Shown here: piece after piece, positions 61,920 through 64,000 of the stretch
Numbering within the stretch: position 1 is the first letter of the stretch
Layout of the letters: every line of letters begins with the position of its first letter
NCBI RefSeq assembly: GCF_041320665.1
Contig: NZ_CP166730.1
Location: 3,596,001-3,660,000 of the forward strand
From: Comamonas sp. GB3 AK4-5
GTDB taxonomy: Bacteria; Pseudomonadota; Gammaproteobacteria; Burkholderiales; Burkholderiaceae_C
Direction of reading: 5' to 3'
DNA: 64,000 nt
Program-made: the position numbers and the translations under genes
The notes under the pieces: model-generated
What the model was told of the DNA's origin: nothing
Databases searched by the model: none
Seen by the model: only the letters and a program-made list of their open reading frames with translations

Positions 61920-63293
61920 ATGCATTCTCTCCCCCTGCACCGTATCGCTGCCGCCAGCCTGGTCGGCCTGTTGTCCCTTTCCGCCCTGGCCGCCGATGCG
62001 CCGGCCTATCCGGCGGTTCTGGCCGGTCACGCCGTACTGCCGGCGTTGAGCGTGTTGCCCGCACCAAACGATGTGCCAGCCGATCTGCGCAGCAGCGGCA
62101 AATACACCCAGATTCAACCCACGCGCACGCTGGCCAGCATCGAGGGCAAGTCCAATGGCCGGCCCACTGGCATCAAACTGCCTTTTGATGGCCAGCCGCT
62201 GCAAGGGCATTCCGGCGTCAAGCGCATGGCGGATGGCAGCTTCTGGATCATCACGGACAACGGCGCCGGCAGCAAAGCCAACTCGGCCGACTTCATGCTG
62301 CACCTGAGCCGCTACAACGTGGACTTCAAGAGCGGCAGCTTCCAGCGCCTGGAGACCGTGTTCCTGCACGACCCGGACCGCAAGGTGCCGTTTCGCATCA
62401 CCCAGGAAGGCACGGAAAAGCGCTATCTGACCGGCGCCGACTTCGACCCCGAGAGCGTGCAGATCATCGGGCAGAACATCTGGATTGGTGAGGAGTTCGG
62501 CCCCTATCTGATCCAGGCCGATCTGCAAGGCAAGGTGCTGGCCGTGTTTGACACACTGGTCGACGGCAAGCCCGTGATCTCGCCCGACCACCCCAGCGCC
62601 CGCACACCGGCCGCGCCCGATGCCAAGCCCACCGTCTACCCCGTCAAACGCTCCAAGGGCTTTGAAGGCATGGCCGCCAGCCCCGATGGAACAAAGCTCT
62701 ACCCGCTGCTGGAAGGCCCGCTGTGGAAGGCCCAGGCCGAGGCCGGCGGCGCCTACGAAAGCGAAAACGGCCACACCTATCTGCGCGCACTGGAGTTCGA
62801 TGTGGCCCAAAAAGCCTGGACCGGCCGCCACTGGAAATACCCGCTGGAAAAGCCCACGCACTCGATTGGCGACTTCAATATGATCAACGCCACCACCGCC
62901 CTGGTGATCGAGCGCGACGACGGCGAAGGCACGCCCGACCAGGCCTGCCCGGCCGGCACCAAGCGCACGGATTGTTTTGACAGCCTGCCCAAGTTCAAGC
63001 GCATCTACAAGGTGGAAATGAGCGAGGCCAATGTGAACGGCCTGATGCGCAAGATCGGCTACATCGATTTACTCAACATCCAGGACCCCAAGCAGCTGGC
63101 GCGCAAGCCGCTGACCCAGGGCGTGCTGCAGTTTCCCTTCTTCACCATCGAGAACGTGGACGTGGTGGATGGCGAACACATCGTGGTGGGCAATGACAAC
63201 AACCTGCCCTTCAGCAGCAGCCGTGCGCCCAACCAACAGGACGACAACGAGCTGGTGCTGCTGAACGTGCGCAGCCTGCTACAAGCCCAGTAA
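61920..63293 (+). CDS. Secreted esterase-like phytase-family protein
   Basis: A 457-residue exported protein. The start ATG 61920 (MHSLPLHRIAAASLVGLLSL) gives a signal peptide cleaved at ALA|ADAP (about 24/25). The remainder is a beta-propeller-like domain of the 'esterase-like activity of phytase' family (PF13449): GHSGVKRMADGSFWIITDNG, FDPESVQIIGQNIWIGEEFG, GFEGMAASPDGTKLYPLLEG and a closing NVDVVDGEHIVVGNDNNLP. Members are thought to be phosphatases or esterases, but the substrate is unknown. It has its own terminator and is not in an evident operon. Confidence 0.87.
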   Translation: MHSLPLHRIAAASLVGLLSLSALAADAPAYPAVLAGHAVLPALSVLPAPNDVPADLRSSGKYTQIQPTRTLASIEGKSNGRPTGIKLPFDGQPLQGHSGVKRMADGSFWIITDNGAGSKANSADFMLHLSRYNVDFKSGSFQRLETVFLHDPDRKVPFRITQEGTEKRYLTGADFDPESVQIIGQNIWIGEEFGPYLIQADLQGKVLAVFDTLVDGKPVISPDHPSARTPAAPDAKPTVYPVKRSKGFEGMAASPDGTKLYPLLEGPLWKAQAEAGGAYESENGHTYLRALEFDVAQKAWTGRHWKYPLEKPTHSIGDFNMINATTALVIERDDGEGTPDQACPAGTKRTDCFDSLPKFKRIYKVEMSEANVNGLMRKIGYIDLLNIQDPKQLARKPLTQGVLQFPFFTIENVDVVDGEHIVVGNDNNLPFSSSRAPNQQDDNELVLLNVRSLLQAQ

Positions 63294-63350
63294 ACCCTGC
63301 GGTCACTGCCGCTGGCCTGCGCACGCCGCAGAAGAAAAACGTCGATACTT

Positions 63351-63387
63351 CAAGCCTGCTGCCTTGTGGCCGCAGGCTTGTTTTTTT
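63351..63387 (+). terminator. Terminator after the phytase-like gene
   Basis: CAAGCCTGC / GCAGGCTTG stem of 9 bp with a 12-nt loop, followed by eight T. Confidence 0.85.
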
Positions 63388-63404
63388 GCACGAGACACAG
63401 CCCC

Positions 63405-64000
63405 ATGACTGCTTCCCCTTCCCGCACGCTCTGGGACATTTCCCCCGCCATCCACGCCGGCTCGCCGGTGTTTCCCGGCGACACGCCCTATAGCCAGCAA
63501 TGGTGCGCCACCATAGGACCGGACTGCCCGGTGAATGTCAGCGCCATCCACCTCAGCCCCCATGTGGGCGCCCATGCCGACGCGCCGCTGCACTATGACC
63601 CGCAGGGCGCCAGCATTGGCGCTGTCGACCTGGAGCCGTTTCTGGGCCGCTGCCGCGTGATCCATGCCATGGGCTGTGGCCCGCTGGTGCAATGGCAGCA
63701 CATAGAACACGCCATCACCCCCGCGCTGCCACCGCGCGTGCTGGTACGTACCTACCAGCGCGCGCCCAGCAGCTGGGACAGTGATCTGGCCGCCTATGCG
63801 CCCGAGACGGTGCAGCGCCTGGCCGATCTGGGCGTGCAGCTGATCGGCATAGACACCGCCAGCATAGACCCGGCCAGCAGCAAGACCTTGGACAGCCATA
63901 TGGTGATACGCGCGCGCGGCCTGCGCGTGCTGGAAAACCTGGTGCTGGATGGGGTGCCCGAGGGCGACTACGAGCTGATTGCCCTGCCACTCAAGCTCAT
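63405..64000 (+). CDS. kynB: Kynurenine formamidase, cut by the window end
   Basis: The first 198 residues of a cyclase-family enzyme; the frame is open to the window edge. It begins MTASPSRTLWDISPAIHAGS, with PVFPGDTP directly after, the typical KynB opening. The metal site LSPHVGAHADAPLHYDP follows (HxGxHxDxP), then the catalytic GIDTASIDPASSKTLDSH. KynB hydrolyses N-formylkynurenine to kynurenine in tryptophan breakdown. Family length is about 210 residues, so only a few residues are missing. kynU/kynA would be expected downstream, outside the window. A glutaryl-CoA dehydrogenase elsewhere in the window completes part of a tryptophan route. Confidence 0.93.
   Translation, partial: MTASPSRTLWDISPAIHAGSPVFPGDTPYSQQWCATIGPDCPVNVSAIHLSPHVGAHADAPLHYDPQGASIGAVDLEPFLGRCRVIHAMGCGPLVQWQHIEHAITPALPPRVLVRTYQRAPSSWDSDLAAYAPETVQRLADLGVQLIGIDTASIDPASSKTLDSHMVIRARGLRVLENLVLDGVPEGDYELIALPLKL

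Noticed and set aside
1..64000. CRISPR array, tRNA, rRNA or prophage genes
   Set aside because: No regularly spaced direct repeats, cloverleaf or ribosomal RNA motifs, and no integrase or phage structural genes were seen.

Overview
The window is a GC-rich chromosomal segment of a betaproteobacterium, most likely family Comamonadaceae (Comamonas, Delftia or Acidovorax-like). The evidence is three Bug/TctC-type solute receptors, the gene sets folK-pcnB-HAD-hda beside purM and DUF3579 beside argD-argF, many LysR regulators, and dispersed GC-rich intergenic repeats. I see no rRNA, tRNA, CRISPR array, phage or plasmid backbone.

Layout. An IS1182-family element with inverted repeats and a 4-bp target duplication opens the window (159-1844), followed by a twice-repeated ~105-bp intergenic sequence. 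From 2254 to 7717 lies a glutarate/glutaryl-CoA locus: LysR regulator, glutaryl-CoA dehydrogenase (gcdH), class III CoA-transferase and a Bug receptor. From 7843 to 12951 is a catecholate-siderophore locus: AraC regulator, Fur-like site, TonB receptor and an exported enterochelin-esterase-like protein. From 12948 to 17456 come a LysR/MFS pair, a second MFS and a divergent MarR-GNAT fusion with a perfect palindrome between them. From 17731 to 26080 are a secreted hydrolase, an NAD(P)-binding protein, two LysR genes, a maleate isomerase with a Bug receptor, a LysR gene remnant, an ion transporter and a P-loop kinase.

From 26363 to 34539: PPK2, a branched-chain amino acid binding protein, an epimerase-like protein, a 2Fe-2S flavin reductase, a third Bug protein and a GT39-type glycosyltransferase. 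From 35013 to 41086 is a housekeeping block (folK, pcnB, HAD phosphatase and hda on the minus strand; purM and an AI-2E-type permease on the plus strand). From 41198 to 53262 are an AraC/Fsr-type exporter pair, a SirB1-like gene, murJ, rpsT, mqo, a MATE exporter, a DUF3579 gene, argD and argF. From 53689 to 58682 an iron region holds feoA-feoB and a Cys-rich membrane protein, flanked by two paralogous Cys-cluster (YkgJ-like) genes, an 800-bp non-coding inverted pair of structured repeats and an IS5-type element. The window ends with LysE-type exporter, AraC, amino-acid permease, phytase-like secreted protein and a kynB gene cut by the window edge.

The most unusual material is non-coding. The 54055-54855 element consists of two diverged, oppositely oriented copies of one structured unit, whose hairpins keep pairing while their stem sequences differ. 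A dispersed repeat family has at least six copies in intergenic gaps and is twice the landing site of IS5-type elements: one intact, and one reduced to a 16-bp fossil still flanked by TGA duplications.
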